From positions 62,001 through 126,000 of the forward strand of contig JAHBVX010000007.1 of assembly GCA_019637295.1 (NCBI GenBank): 64,000 nt of DNA, in the 5' to 3' direction. Source of the DNA: Polyangiaceae bacterium (GTDB lineage Bacteria > Myxococcota_A > Polyangia > Polyangiales > Polyangiaceae). The notes beneath the pieces are model-generated. The model made no database searches. It had not been told where the DNA came from and saw only the letters and a program-made list of their open reading frames with translations. A program made the translations under genes and the position numbers. Shown here piece by piece: positions 1 through 9,305 of this stretch (position 1 is the first letter of the stretch; every line of letters starts with the position of its first letter).

Positions 1-1
1 C

Positions 2-1240
2 AGGATCGATAGCGCTCGCGAGCGCGCACGAGAGGCCGCGCACCCGCCGCCCCCCCCGCAGCGAGAGAAGGGGCTGATCAGAAAGGTCGCCGGGACGCTG
101 CTCGGGGCTTCTCCACAGGAAGAGCGAGCCCGCCCACCGAGGATCGATCAGTGGGCGGCGAGAGATGAGGGGAAGCGGAGGTTGAAGTCTGGCGCTGCGG
201 CCCCAGGCGATGCGGACGCCGTCGCGGACCTCGCCGCAGAGCTCTGCCTCCGATGGAAACACCCGAAGTCCGCGCCGCTGGCGCGCGCGTGGCTCGCCGA
301 ATCGAAGCTCGATGTGGAGACGCTGATGGACATGGACGGTCGAACTCTGGCGCTCATCGTCGGTGTCGCGGCAGCCGCTGCTGTGCTTGCGTTGGTAATT
401 GTCGTGCGGCGCGGCCGCAGCGTATCCATCGCTCGCCACGAACTCGCCCCTTCGCCCGACTTTCGCGCGCTGGTGATCGTCGCCGAGGGGGAAGGCGAAG
501 CGGCCGCGATCGCGACCCGCATCCAGTCGGAGGTCGCAGAGCCGTGGTCCTGGCGGCTGACGGACGGCCTTCGTGGGCTCTCGCCCGGCGCCAAGCGCAG
601 CCTGCTCAGCGCGCTCGCAGAGCGCGACCTCTGCGAGGTGTCGGCCTTCGCGCCCAAGGCAGGCGAGGACTTCGATGCGAGCCGGATGTCTCCCGCGGTT
701 CCCCTCAACACGGACGACCTCTGGGTCGTGGCAAGCAACACGCCGGACGACAGACGAGGATACCGCATCGCCGATCGCGTCGAGGTTCTTGCTGAAGTCG
801 AGGTCTGCACTGCGGACTGGTGGGTCCTTTCACGCGCGGGCTGCACGGTCGGCGAGGCGATCATCGAGCGGGCCGACAATCTCATCGCTGGAGGTCGTGC
901 CAAGGCGGCGTCATGGCGGGCGCCCTGGGGGTTCACCTTCCCCGAGGACCTCCGTGGCATTCCCGAGACAGTCCTGGATGGGTGGCGGCAGCGACTGATC
1001 GCCGAGCTCAACCCCCGCTATCGCGATCGGCCGGAGCGGCAGCTCGTACTCGTGGGAAGTCCGGGCGAGCCCTTCGAGTCCTCGATGGAGACCGAAGACG
1101 GACGCAGCCCGGTTGGGGATGCGGTCGTCTCCGAGGTGGTTCTGCGCGACGGAGTTCCGCAGTACGGCCTCGCATGCCCTGGGGGCAGTCCGCTCCTGCT
1201 CGCGGTCGTGCGCACCAGGCCTGCGAGGAGCGGCGCATGA
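2..1240 (+). CDS. Membrane-anchored protein, first visible gene of HerA operon (5' end open)
   Basis: I do not recognise a family. The reading frame is open from the left window edge, so the gene may begin outside; 412 codons are visible. Possible internal starts are TTG 182 (its GGAGG abuts the codon, so unlikely) and ATG 326, which has GGAG six bases upstream. One hydrophobic segment lies at about 350-410 and is followed by RRGR, so the C-terminal part should be cytoplasmic. About 270 residues after it form a soluble region with no motif I know. The stop overlaps the next ATG (ATGA), so it is translationally coupled to the HerA-like ATPase. It could serve as the membrane anchor or sensor of that system (inference). 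Confidence 0.6.
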   Translation, partial: RIDSARERAREAAHPPPPPQREKGLIRKVAGTLLGASPQEERARPPRIDQWAARDEGKRRLKSGAAAPGDADAVADLAAELCLRWKHPKSAPLARAWLAESKLDVETLMDMDGRTLALIVGVAAAAAVLALVIVVRRGRSVSIARHELAPSPDFRALVIVAEGEGEAAAIATRIQSEVAEPWSWRLTDGLRGLSPGAKRSLLSALAERDLCEVSAFAPKAGEDFDASRMSPAVPLNTDDLWVVASNTPDDRRGYRIADRVEVLAEVEVCTADWWVLSRAGCTVGEAIIERADNLIAGGRAKAASWRAPWGFTFPEDLRGIPETVLDGWRQRLIAELNPRYRDRPERQLVLVGSPGEPFESSMETEDGRSPVGDAVVSEVVLRDGVPQYGLACPGGSPLLLAVVRTRPARSGA

Positions 1241-4200
1241 CGAACCGAAAGGCGAAGAGCAGAAGGACCGTCGACATCGATGATGCATCGGCGGTCGAAC
1301 TCGAGTTGATTCTCGGCCTCGGCTCCGAAGACGCAGAGCTGGTTCTTGCCCCGGAGACGCGCAGCCTGGATCTGCAGCCCTGGCTGCTCGACTGCGTCGC
1401 GGTCCAAGTGAACTGCCTTGGACACCAGGACGAGTTCCCGCGCGCGTGGGACTGGGAGAACGTCCTGACGCTCCTCGAGCCTGGGGAGGAGCTGCTCTAC
1501 GTGCTCGACCACGTCCGCGGCGACGGCAACCAGACGGGGCGCGCATTCACGCTCTGGCTCGCCGTTCGCTTTCCGCAGCGTCAGGCCCTCTCGGCTGGTG
1601 ATCTCGACCGCCGCCGGAAACGCGCGAGGATGATCGTCTCGCAGTTCCAACGCCAAGCATTTCCGGGCTCCGACGTGCGCTGGGTGGATCCCAGCGAGCT
1701 CCAGACGCTGCTCGGATTCTCGACGGGAGGAGAGCAGCGATGCGTGTGCGTCAGCGGTCTTCCATCGCCACGTGATCTCGAAGACGATCGACGAGAGACC
1801 GAGCGCGCCAACGCCACGCGAAACTACCAGTCTCTCAACGATGTCGCGGAGTCGCTTGTCGACCTCAGGTGTGACTACCGCATCGCGTTCGTCATCGAGC
1901 GCGTGGAGGCGGACTCGCTGAAGGTGCGACTTGGCCAGGCCACGCAACTGCGCGACGCGATCCATCCCCATGTGCGCGGGACGGTTCAGGCAGGAGGCAG
2001 CAGGGGGACGAACACCTCGACGTCGAGGTCCCAGGCCGATGGCACGAGCCGCTCGAAGCAGACAACGGACAGCAGCGGCAGCAGCGATTCTGAGCAGAGC
2101 GAGGACGGATGGGCCAAGCGGGCATGGGATGGCGTCAAGAACGTGTTCCACCCGATTCGACGACACAGCACCGGGCCCCGCACCGAAGGTCGAACGTGGA
2201 CGCGCAGCACCAGCGAGACGGATGGCGAGTCCAAGACGGTCACTGTGGGTACGTCTACGGGGACCTCTGAGGATGCCAACTGGAGCGAGAGCCAAGAGCG
2301 TCTTCGGTCGATGCTTGAACTCGCCGATCGCTCCCTGGAGCGTACCGTCGCGGCGCTCCATGAGGCCCACGGCACGGGCGGCTACCGCTGGTCCGCGTTC
2401 ATACTTGCCGATGGCAAGAACGCTGATTTGATCAGCGGCGCGCTCGTTGGTGTCCTCGCCGGTTCGCGCACAAAGGACTATCCGTTCAACCGCTTCGCCG
2501 TGCACGGCGCGGGCGCCGAGCTGCTCCTCGGGAATGAGTCGCTGCTGGACCTCGTCGAGGAAGCGGCACCGATCCTGCCGCTCTCGCGAGCGTGTGAGGC
2601 CTTGCTGCTGCCAGAGGCGGAACTCCCCGGGGTGCGGCTTCGTAGAAACGTGTTCCTCGGCAGGACGTTTAGCCCGCCGGAGGATGGGCAGCCGCGTGTG
2701 GGGCTGGGCCCCGATGCCTTCTCTGCCCTCACTGGCGAGGAACATCCCGAGTTCATCGAGATTCCTCGACGGGACCTGTTCCGTCACATCCTCGTGGCCG
2801 GTACGACGGGGTCCGGCAAGACGACGCGGGTTGTCGAGATCCTCAACAACCTCGAGGACGATCACCTCAGCGTGATCGTCTTCGAGACGGCAAAGCGGAC
2901 CTACCGTAAGCGACTCCAGCGGGCCGGCCGCCCTGCGCCACTCGTGTACTCGCTCGGGAGCAGTCGTGACGTTCCTGGGGACCGGTACCGACCGCTTCGG
3001 CTGAACCCGTTCTTCTTTGAAGTCGGCACGTCGCTGAAACGCCACATCGCCGTGCTCTCGGACGCGCTCGCGGAGTTGATGCCCACGGAGGCGATGATCG
3101 CGCCGCTCATGAGGAAGGCGGTCGAGGCATCCTACGTCGAACGTGGCTGGGACATCGAGAGAGGCCTTCCGACCCGAGACCGGTCCGCGTCGTGGCCCTC
3201 TGTCTTGGACTTCGCCGCCCATGTCCGGCAGGTGGCGCAGACGTTGAACTACGGGCCGGAGGTGACGGCGAACTACCGAGGTGCCCTCGAGAGCCGGGCG
3301 GCGCTTTTCGTGGACGCGACCTTCCAAGACATCTTCGCTCACGGCGGCAACGTTCCCGTCGACGAGCTCTTCCCGGTCGGACACGACGCCATCGTCGAGG
3401 TGGAGGATCTTCCGCCGAGCGAAGTCGACATCCGCGCCTTTGTGATGACGCTGCTGCTGAGTCGACTGCGAGCTGTGCAAGCTGCTCGAGGCTCGCAGCC
3501 GCTGGCCTCGGAGTCGCCCCCCCGACTGCTCGAGGCGCCGGCCACGCCTTCCGAACCGGATGGTGAGCACGCCACAACGCTGCGGCGGGCGGTCGATGAG
3601 CACCTTCGTTCGCTCGGCCGGTACGCGAAGGCGGATCGGAAGCGGCTGTTCAAGAGTGGCGACGTCTCGGTGAACGGGGTCGTCGCCACCGACGGTGAAC
3701 GCCGTCTGTCCCATCGCGACCGGGTCGTCGTTGGCGGCGTGCAGATCTGGCCGCGAATCGACGGGCTCGCGTCGTCGACCCCGATCCGACACCCGGTGCC
3801 ATCCGAGGCTACGCTTCGAGAACACCCGGTGCAGGTCGCGGCCGGCCCGCGTCGCTGGCTCGTTGTCGTCGAAGAAGCGCACAACGTCCTGGACCGGTCC
3901 TTCGAGGTCCGACGCCCCGCCGACGAGAGCAACGCCGGACGCACCCTTCTTCGGTGCATCGACCGGCTCCTCCAGGAAGGGCGCGAGATGGAGCTGGGCG
4001 TGATGGTCATCGACCAGTCGCCCGCGAGCCTGGCGCGGAGCGTCATCTCGAACACGGGCACCAAGATCGTCATGCGCCTGGAGGACGGCGCCGAGATGGA
4101 GGAGATCGGGAGAGCGCTCGGGCTCGAGGAAGACGCTTGGAAGAAGCTCGGGTACCTCCAGGAGGGCGAGGCGATCATCAAGGCGTCGTTCATGGATGCC

Positions 4201-5097
4201 CCTGTAAAGACCGCACGCTTCAACAACACGACGTCGGGACCCAGTGAACGCGACCGGACGGAAGCAGGCACGGTTCCCCGCTATGCGGAGCTGGGCGGAC
4301 TCTGGAGCGGCGTGCTCACCGGCGCGCGCAGGCCGGATGATGCGTGGCTGCAGGACATGCTCACTGCCGCCGACGGGAGGGTGGACCTTGCTGCCTTCGT
4401 CGGGGTGAAGGGCCTCCTTGAGCAGCACCGCAACGACGCTGAGATCCTCGCCAAGACCCGAGAACTGCGAACAGTGCTCGCAGCGGATGAGGCTCGCGGA
4501 AGCCACCTGCTCGATGCCGCACGGGAGACGTTCAAGCGAAGCGTCGTCGTGGCGAACTACCGGCCGCTCCTCGACGTCGCGCGCCTCATGTTCCGCGCTC
4601 TCGTGAAGCCTGCAGCAGCCGACCCGGCGATCCCTGTGACGGGAGTCGGCATTCAACGCGCGGCGGACCTGATGGCGCTCGCTGGCCTCGGCAACCCCGA
4701 GACATGGCGTGCGCTCCTCCTCGGCCTGTCGGGCCGGCCTGGGCTTCGCTGGCAAGATGCCTGCGGGAGGTTCGCCGGATACTGCAACGAGGTGGGGCGG
4801 TCGGACGCGACGACGCCGGTTCGAGTGCTCCTCCTGTCTGCAGAGACCGCGCGCAGCACGATCGCGAACGGGCACGACGCAGACCCGGTCGAGTTGGTGC
4901 TTCACGCCCAGGCCTTGCTCCAGCCGTTGATCGAGCTCGGCCCTCAGATCGAGGAGCCGGCCGTCACCCAGCGGTGGCAGGTCCTCGCCGATCACGCCGC
5001 GCGGGAATTGGCGCTCGACATGGCGTCGCGCCATGGGGAGGGAGTCCGATCGGCTGTTGCGGTACTCTTGAACGTGGAGGCCACCAGCGATGCCTGA
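1237..5097 (+). CDS. HerA/DUF87-type ATPase with internal S4-like domain
   Basis: The product has 1286 residues and an ATPase core of the HerA/VirB4-like translocase class. Walker A GTTGSGKT is at 522-529, Walker B VVVEEAH at 876-882 and a sensor-like MVIDQSP at about 923-929. Between Walker A and B, residues 781-840 read like an S4 RNA-binding domain (LFKSGDVSVNG, then HRDRVVVGG), which I do not know from this family. Residues about 255-345 are Ser/Thr-rich and low in complexity. The start is set by the ATGA overlap with the upstream gene; a longer frame from 820 lies inside that gene and is rejected. HerA ATPases often work with a nuclease in defence systems, and the next gene is a nuclease candidate. 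Confidence 0.8.
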   Translation: MTNRKAKSRRTVDIDDASAVELELILGLGSEDAELVLAPETRSLDLQPWLLDCVAVQVNCLGHQDEFPRAWDWENVLTLLEPGEELLYVLDHVRGDGNQTGRAFTLWLAVRFPQRQALSAGDLDRRRKRARMIVSQFQRQAFPGSDVRWVDPSELQTLLGFSTGGEQRCVCVSGLPSPRDLEDDRRETERANATRNYQSLNDVAESLVDLRCDYRIAFVIERVEADSLKVRLGQATQLRDAIHPHVRGTVQAGGSRGTNTSTSRSQADGTSRSKQTTDSSGSSDSEQSEDGWAKRAWDGVKNVFHPIRRHSTGPRTEGRTWTRSTSETDGESKTVTVGTSTGTSEDANWSESQERLRSMLELADRSLERTVAALHEAHGTGGYRWSAFILADGKNADLISGALVGVLAGSRTKDYPFNRFAVHGAGAELLLGNESLLDLVEEAAPILPLSRACEALLLPEAELPGVRLRRNVFLGRTFSPPEDGQPRVGLGPDAFSALTGEEHPEFIEIPRRDLFRHILVAGTTGSGKTTRVVEILNNLEDDHLSVIVFETAKRTYRKRLQRAGRPAPLVYSLGSSRDVPGDRYRPLRLNPFFFEVGTSLKRHIAVLSDALAELMPTEAMIAPLMRKAVEASYVERGWDIERGLPTRDRSASWPSVLDFAAHVRQVAQTLNYGPEVTANYRGALESRAALFVDATFQDIFAHGGNVPVDELFPVGHDAIVEVEDLPPSEVDIRAFVMTLLLSRLRAVQAARGSQPLASESPPRLLEAPATPSEPDGEHATTLRRAVDEHLRSLGRYAKADRKRLFKSGDVSVNGVVATDGERRLSHRDRVVVGGVQIWPRIDGLASSTPIRHPVPSEATLREHPVQVAAGPRRWLVVVEEAHNVLDRSFEVRRPADESNAGRTLLRCIDRLLQEGREMELGVMVIDQSPASLARSVISNTGTKIVMRLEDGAEMEEIGRALGLEEDAWKKLGYLQEGEAIIKASFMDAPVKTARFNNTTSGPSERDRTEAGTVPRYAELGGLWSGVLTGARRPDDAWLQDMLTAADGRVDLAAFVGVKGLLEQHRNDAEILAKTRELRTVLAADEARGSHLLDAARETFKRSVVVANYRPLLDVARLMFRALVKPAAADPAIPVTGVGIQRAADLMALAGLGNPETWRALLLGLSGRPGLRWQDACGRFAGYCNEVGRSDATTPVRVLLLSAETARSTIANGHDADPVELVLHAQALLQPLIELGPQIEEPAVTQRWQVLADHAARELALDMASRHGEGVRSAVAVLLNVEATSDA

Positions 5098-6106
5098 ACC
5101 GATCACGATGGCGACCGTGGCGGCGGTGACGGAAGCCGGAGTCGCCGCCGGTGAGGGGGTTGCAGCTACGTCTACTGCCGTGAGCGCAGCGGAGGTCGGC
5201 CGCCAACTTGTGGCGGTCGAGAGCGTGGGCCTGGGCACGGCCGGGGCGTCCACCGAAGCGTTCGTCGGCTCGCTTGAGCTTGATGCAGCCGGGCTCGGAG
5301 ACGTGGTGCTGAGCCGCGCCGAAACGTCGGGGGCAGCGCTGTCCGAGGCGCTGCGCAAGGCAGGTACGGAGCTGCCGCAGATCGCCAAGTCCTCGGTGGA
5401 CGCCGGGGGAGGTACGACAGCTTTCGACGCTGCTCGTTGGTCCGAGTGGAGCCCTCAAGCCGGCGAGCGCGTAACCCCGCCGAGCATCGCAGAGAGGTTC
5501 CGTCCGCTTCGCGATCCGTCGAACCTCGAGTCGTACGCGCGTAACCTCGAGCAGCGGGACGCCGGCTTCGCGAAGGAGCTGGCCCGCCGCCAAGAGCAAC
5601 TCCAGGCGGCTAGGTCGCCGGCCGAGCTCGATGCAGCGCTCCAGCAGTTGCGCAAGACCACCGCCGGGAAGCTGGGCGAGTCGATCGCGACCGACGGACT
5701 GAAGCCCTACTTCAACGGGTTGGAGTTGCAGCGGCGCGTTGAAACCGCGAACGGCATGACGTTCATCGACGGTCGCTTCACCGAGGCACGTTGCTCGATC
5801 ATCTTCGCGCGGGGCCACAGTGTCGCGGAGGGAGGCACGCTCTCAGTCGAGGTCAAGACCGGCCAACCGGTGTACCTCGAGCGCGAGGTGAGCCACATCG
5901 CTGGTCGCCAGGTGCAGGGGCACCTGGCGGGTGGAGACAAGTCGCTCGTGCTGGTCTCGCGGGATGTGTACGCGATGACCGGCGAGCGCGCTGCGCGAGA
6001 CACTGTGGCCGAAGCCGGCTCGCGCGTCATGGCGCTGCTCCCCGAGAAGCGGACGATGGATGAGGCTCTCCTGCGACTCGTGCGAGACAGGGTGGAGAGG
6101 GCATGA
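5090..6106 (+). CDS. PD-(D/E)XK-type nuclease candidate
   Basis: The product has 338 residues. The C-terminal part has a restriction-endonuclease-like pattern: Asp227 in TFIDG, then Glu254-x-Lys256 in SVEVKTG, then a helix with SHIAGRQVQGH. This is the D-(X)n-ExK arrangement of PD-(D/E)XK enzymes. The first 90 residues are Ala/Val-rich without a clear signal peptide, and a charged, possibly coiled-coil stretch lies around 160-200. It overlaps the HerA gene by 8 bases and the next gene by 4, so all three are co-translated. The likely role is the DNA-cutting partner of the ATPase. The fold is inferred from motif order only, and a toxin-type REase domain is an alternative. Confidence 0.6.
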   Translation: MPEPITMATVAAVTEAGVAAGEGVAATSTAVSAAEVGRQLVAVESVGLGTAGASTEAFVGSLELDAAGLGDVVLSRAETSGAALSEALRKAGTELPQIAKSSVDAGGGTTAFDAARWSEWSPQAGERVTPPSIAERFRPLRDPSNLESYARNLEQRDAGFAKELARRQEQLQAARSPAELDAALQQLRKTTAGKLGESIATDGLKPYFNGLELQRRVETANGMTFIDGRFTEARCSIIFARGHSVAEGGTLSVEVKTGQPVYLEREVSHIAGRQVQGHLAGGDKSLVLVSRDVYAMTGERAARDTVAEAGSRVMALLPEKRTMDEALLRLVRDRVERA

Positions 6107-6480
6107 CCATGAAGTGCATCTACGCGATCCCACCCGACGATTCCGAGGCGGCGAAGAAGCTCGCCAAGCGGTACACGCAAGCGCTCTCCAATCTCTCCGA
6201 CGACGTCATCGCGCTGGGCGACGACCTGCGCGCGTTCGCCGAGATGCACGGCGCTGCGGTCCTCAAGCTGGACGACGACGACTGGGCCAGCGCCACCGAG
6301 GGGCTTTCTCTGCCCGGTGACCGAGACCTGGCGGGCGAGCTGTTCTGGTCGCCGGCGGATGCTCAGCGCTTCCTGCATGCGCTCGATGGGAGTGCTGACC
6401 TCGCAGCGAGGCGCACCGTGTCAGCGTGGCTGGGCACCCAGGTGGGCCGTGAGCGTTCCGTTCTTCTCGTGGCCACATGA
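6103..6480 (+). CDS. Small acidic protein of the HerA operon
   Basis: The product has 125 residues and is not recognised. It is acidic in the middle (KLDDDDWASA), has no transmembrane segment and is probably alpha/beta. ATG 6103 overlaps the nuclease stop as ATGA; ATG 6109 is an alternative two codons later. Its place directly after a nuclease gene would fit an immunity or regulatory subunit, but only position supports that. It ends 37 bases before the macro-domain gene. Confidence 0.6.
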   Translation: MTMKCIYAIPPDDSEAAKKLAKRYTQALSNLSDDVIALGDDLRAFAEMHGAAVLKLDDDDWASATEGLSLPGDRDLAGELFWSPADAQRFLHALDGSADLAARRTVSAWLGTQVGRERSVLLVAT

Positions 6481-6517
6481 GCGCGCGCCGAGAGCTGCGT
6501 GATCTGGAGTGCCGAGC

Positions 6518-6911
6518 ATGAAGCTCAGCGTCTACACCGGCTCGCTTGTCGACCCAGCCATCGGCGCGCACGCCGTCGTCAACGCATCCAACCCGAGCGT
6601 CGCCCTCGGAAGCGGCGTCTCGGGTGCGCTTCGCGAGGCCTGCGGCGGTACCGCCTTCCAGCAGGAGCTTCGCGATCGGCTCGAGGAGGACTTCGACGCG
6701 GAGCTCGAGCCGGATGAGTGCCTCGTCACTTCAGCGGGCACCAGCACCGCCTTCCGCTGGGTGCTGCACGTACCGGCGGTCGACTACCGTAAGCGAGACC
6801 CGGAGACCGGAGGTCCCTCGGGCCCGCGCCGCGTTCGTGCGTGCGTGCGCGCGTTCCTCGACGCTGCCGCATCGCTCGCCACGGAGAACGACCTCACCGG
6901 GCAGTTTATCC
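6518..6911 (+). pseudogene. Macro-domain protein, truncated by IS66 insertion
   Basis: The first 131 codons read as a macro domain, the fold that binds ADP-ribose or NAD metabolites. VVNASNPSVAL at 20-30 followed by GSGVSGALREACGG matches the ligand-binding loop. The frame then runs straight into the left inverted repeat of the IS66 element at 6912 and ends at 7021 inside it. The expected second half (the GxGxGG loop and final helix) is missing, and I could not find it beyond the right IS end. The gene is therefore broken and has probably also lost flanking DNA. Its place after a HerA/nuclease operon suggests a former fifth component working on ADP-ribosyl signals (inference). Confidence 0.7.
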
Positions 6912-6936
6912 GTACGTCCTCGCCGTGCCCCGATCG
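6912..6936 (+). repeat. IS66 left inverted repeat
   Basis: This 25-base end matches the reverse complement of 9306-9330 with one mismatch near the inner side. Confidence 0.88.
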
Positions 6937-6971
6937 TGACAGTCCCGGCAGCGACCGCGACACTGCTGGTC

Positions 6972-7319
6972 ATGGACCGAGCAATGCAGGCGACGAGCGA
7001 CGGACTTCGGCGAGCGGTTGAAGCACTTGGCGAGCGCGGGCGAGGACGTCCTTATCCAAAGGGGTTGCGCGACGAGCTCATGCAGTACCTGCGCGCACGA
7101 CGCGCCGCCGGCGCAAAGCTCGAAACGATCGGCGCAGAGATCGGCGTTCCCTGGAAGACACTGTCGCGTTGGTCTGGCCCACAGCGGCGACGAAAGGCAT
7201 TCCGACGCGTCGAGGTCGTCGCGCCATCTGCTGTCGTGACGGTGCATGGTCCGCACGGTGTGCGGATTGAGGGTCTGGATCTTGACGGTCTAGCCGAGCT
7301 TCTACGGAGACTCGGGTGA
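6972..7319 (+). CDS. IS66 TnpA-like helix-turn-helix protein
   Basis: The product has 115 residues and is the first of the three IS66 proteins. A helix-turn-helix is visible in the middle (LETIGAEIGVPWKTLSRW), followed by a basic stretch (PQRRRKAFRRVEV). ATG 6972 is the first start that lies wholly inside the element and gives a normal length. Its stop overlaps the tnpB start as GTGA. It is an accessory transposition protein and probably binds DNA. Confidence 0.75.
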   Translation: MDRAMQATSDGLRRAVEALGERGRGRPYPKGLRDELMQYLRARRAAGAKLETIGAEIGVPWKTLSRWSGPQRRRKAFRRVEVVAPSAVVTVHGPHGVRIEGLDLDGLAELLRRLG

Positions 7320-7705
7320 TCGTTTCAGCGCGACAGGTAGCGGTGTTCGCGTACGCCGAGCCCGTAGACATGCGCAAGAGCTTCGACACGCTCGCCGCGC
7401 TCGTGAAGCATGCGCTCGACAAGGATCTGTTGAGCGGGAGTTTGTTCCTGTTCGTCTCGAAAGATCGAAAGCGAGCGAAGGTGCTGTACTTCGACGGCAC
7501 CGGGCTATGTCTATTCGCAAAGCGGTTGGAGAAGGGGCGCTTCGCACCGGTCTGTGATCGCGTCCGGAGTAGCTCGGTTACGATGACGCTGAGCGAGCTC
7601 ACGCAATACATCGAGGGCAGCGAGCGGCTCGGACAGAGCCCGGCTCTGTTGACGTGGGCAGACTTGACACCTCGCTGGCCAGAAAAGAATCGACGCGCCG
7701 GTTGA
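7316..7705 (+). CDS. tnpB: IS66 accessory protein TnpB (Orf2)
   Basis: The product has 129 residues and matches the IS66 Orf2 family: VDMRKSFDTLAALV near the start, then SLFLFVSKDRKRAKVLYFDG and GLCLFAKRLEKGRF. It starts with GTG in a GTGA overlap with tnpA. The protein is needed for IS66 transposition, though its exact action is unknown. Length and motifs look intact. Confidence 0.92.
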   Translation: MIVSARQVAVFAYAEPVDMRKSFDTLAALVKHALDKDLLSGSLFLFVSKDRKRAKVLYFDGTGLCLFAKRLEKGRFAPVCDRVRSSSVTMTLSELTQYIEGSERLGQSPALLTWADLTPRWPEKNRRAG

Positions 7706-7743
7706 ATGGTTGAATCCATTCGCCGCCGACGCGTCCTACGGGC

Positions 7744-9255
7744 ATGCTGCGTCTTGGCGTGGAGAAGGACATCGAAGTCGTCCGCCAGGCCGCGCTGCTG
7801 CTCGAGGCGGAGAATCAGAAGCTGGTCCAGAAGATCCTGGTGCTGCAGCGCGAGCTGCTTCAGCTGAAGGGAGGCGACCCGACGCAGCTTGCGCTCAAGC
7901 TCGCCGAGCTCGAGCAACAGCTTGCTCAGCGCAATCAGACGCTGTTCGGCGACTCGTCGGAGCGCCGAGCTAAGACGAAGCGCTCGGGTGCAAAGCCGCC
8001 ACAACGCGGGCACGGTCCGAAGAAACAGAATCTGCGCGAGGTCGAGCAGGTCATCGACCTTGGCCCCGTTGCAGCCACGGTCTGCGAGCACTGTAAAAAG
8101 GCCGTCGAGGAGTGGCCGGGCCAGTTTGAGGCAAGCGATGAGATTGATGTCATCACGCGCGAGTTCGTGTGCAAGAAGATCAAGCGCAAGAAGGCGCGCT
8201 GCAAGTGCCACCGCACCATCGTGACGGCGCCAGCGCCTCCGAAGCTGTTTCCCAGCGCCCGCTACTCGATCGACTTCGCGATCCTCGTGGTGATCGCAAA
8301 GTACCTCGATCACCTTCCGCTGGAGCGGCAAGCGCGCATCATGAAGCGCGAAGGCTTGGACGTCGATTCACAGACGCTGTGGGACTACGTCTATGCAGTC
8401 GCGCGGATCCTTCGGCCCGCCCACGATCAGTTGCGCGACTACCTGTTGGACAAGGCAGTGGTCGGAGTCGACGAGACGTGGTGGCGCCTGATGGGCGCTG
8501 AGGGCAAACGCGCCGGCGGTGACGGCAAGCGCTGGCAAGTCTGGTCGCTGTGCGGCAATGACGCTGTCTACTACCAGCTCGAGGACACGCGCGGGCTCAG
8601 CGCAGCAGAGAAGCTTCTGAAGAACTATCGCGGCGTCGTGATGGCCGACGGCTACGGTGTCTACAGCGCGCTCGCCAAGAAAGGCGGGGGCTTCGAGCTG
8701 GCTCATTGTTGGAGCCACGTTCGACGCAAGTTCCTCGAAGCAGAAGAAGCATTTCCAGAAGAAGCTGCGTTTGCCACCGAAAGAATCGACGCGCTCTTCC
8801 ACATCGATGGGCTGTGTCCCACGGGTCCACCCGGTGATGCGATGCGCGCAAAGCTGCGCGCCGAAAGATCGCGACCGGTTGTCGACGAGATCAATCGCTG
8901 GGTGTTCACCGTCACGGCGCTCCCGCGCAGCAGTCTGCGCAAAGCCATCGACTACATGCTCGGCTTGTGGAAGGGGCTCACACGCTTCTTAGATGACGCA
9001 CGCATACCGCTGAGCAACAACCACACAGAGCGTTCGCTACGCGGGCCGGTCGTCGGAAGAAAGAACCACTACGGCTCACGCTCACGGCGCGGCACGGAGG
9101 CTGCGGCAATTCTCTACTCATTCGTCGAGAGCGCGAAGCTGGCTGATGTCGACCCGCACGCCTACCTGCGCGTCGCCATCCTTGCCGCGCTCGCCGGAGA
9201 GCGGATCCCCCTCCCGCACGAACTCGTCACGACGACGGCCATGCCGTCTCCGTGA
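7744..9255 (+). CDS. tnpC: IS66 transposase TnpC
   Basis: The product is a 503-residue DDE transposase. An N-terminal coiled region with Gln/Glu-rich helices is followed by a zinc-finger-like pair (VCEHCKK and ARCKCHR). The catalytic core has VVGVDETWW, VVMADGYGVY and the family signature LSNNHTERSLRG with GRKNHYGSRSRRG. A typical C-terminal LRVAILAALAG segment closes it. Length is normal and no frame break is seen, so the element could be active. It starts 38 bases after tnpB. Confidence 0.95.
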   Translation: MLRLGVEKDIEVVRQAALLLEAENQKLVQKILVLQRELLQLKGGDPTQLALKLAELEQQLAQRNQTLFGDSSERRAKTKRSGAKPPQRGHGPKKQNLREVEQVIDLGPVAATVCEHCKKAVEEWPGQFEASDEIDVITREFVCKKIKRKKARCKCHRTIVTAPAPPKLFPSARYSIDFAILVVIAKYLDHLPLERQARIMKREGLDVDSQTLWDYVYAVARILRPAHDQLRDYLLDKAVVGVDETWWRLMGAEGKRAGGDGKRWQVWSLCGNDAVYYQLEDTRGLSAAEKLLKNYRGVVMADGYGVYSALAKKGGGFELAHCWSHVRRKFLEAEEAFPEEAAFATERIDALFHIDGLCPTGPPGDAMRAKLRAERSRPVVDEINRWVFTVTALPRSSLRKAIDYMLGLWKGLTRFLDDARIPLSNNHTERSLRGPVVGRKNHYGSRSRRGTEAAAILYSFVESAKLADVDPHAYLRVAILAALAGERIPLPHELVTTTAMPSP

Positions 9256-9305
9256 CCCGGCCCCCTTGGCGGCTCACGCTGCCGCCGTAATTCGTGCTGG
9301 ACCGG

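Noticed and set aside
820-1236. Upstream extension of the HerA frame
   Set aside because: It overlaps the preceding coding gene almost wholly and reads as shadow sequence.
1018-5388. Very long minus-strand frame opposite the HerA gene
   Set aside because: It is Arg/Pro/His-rich with no domain. The plus strand has Walker motifs and coupled starts. High GC makes long antisense frames common.
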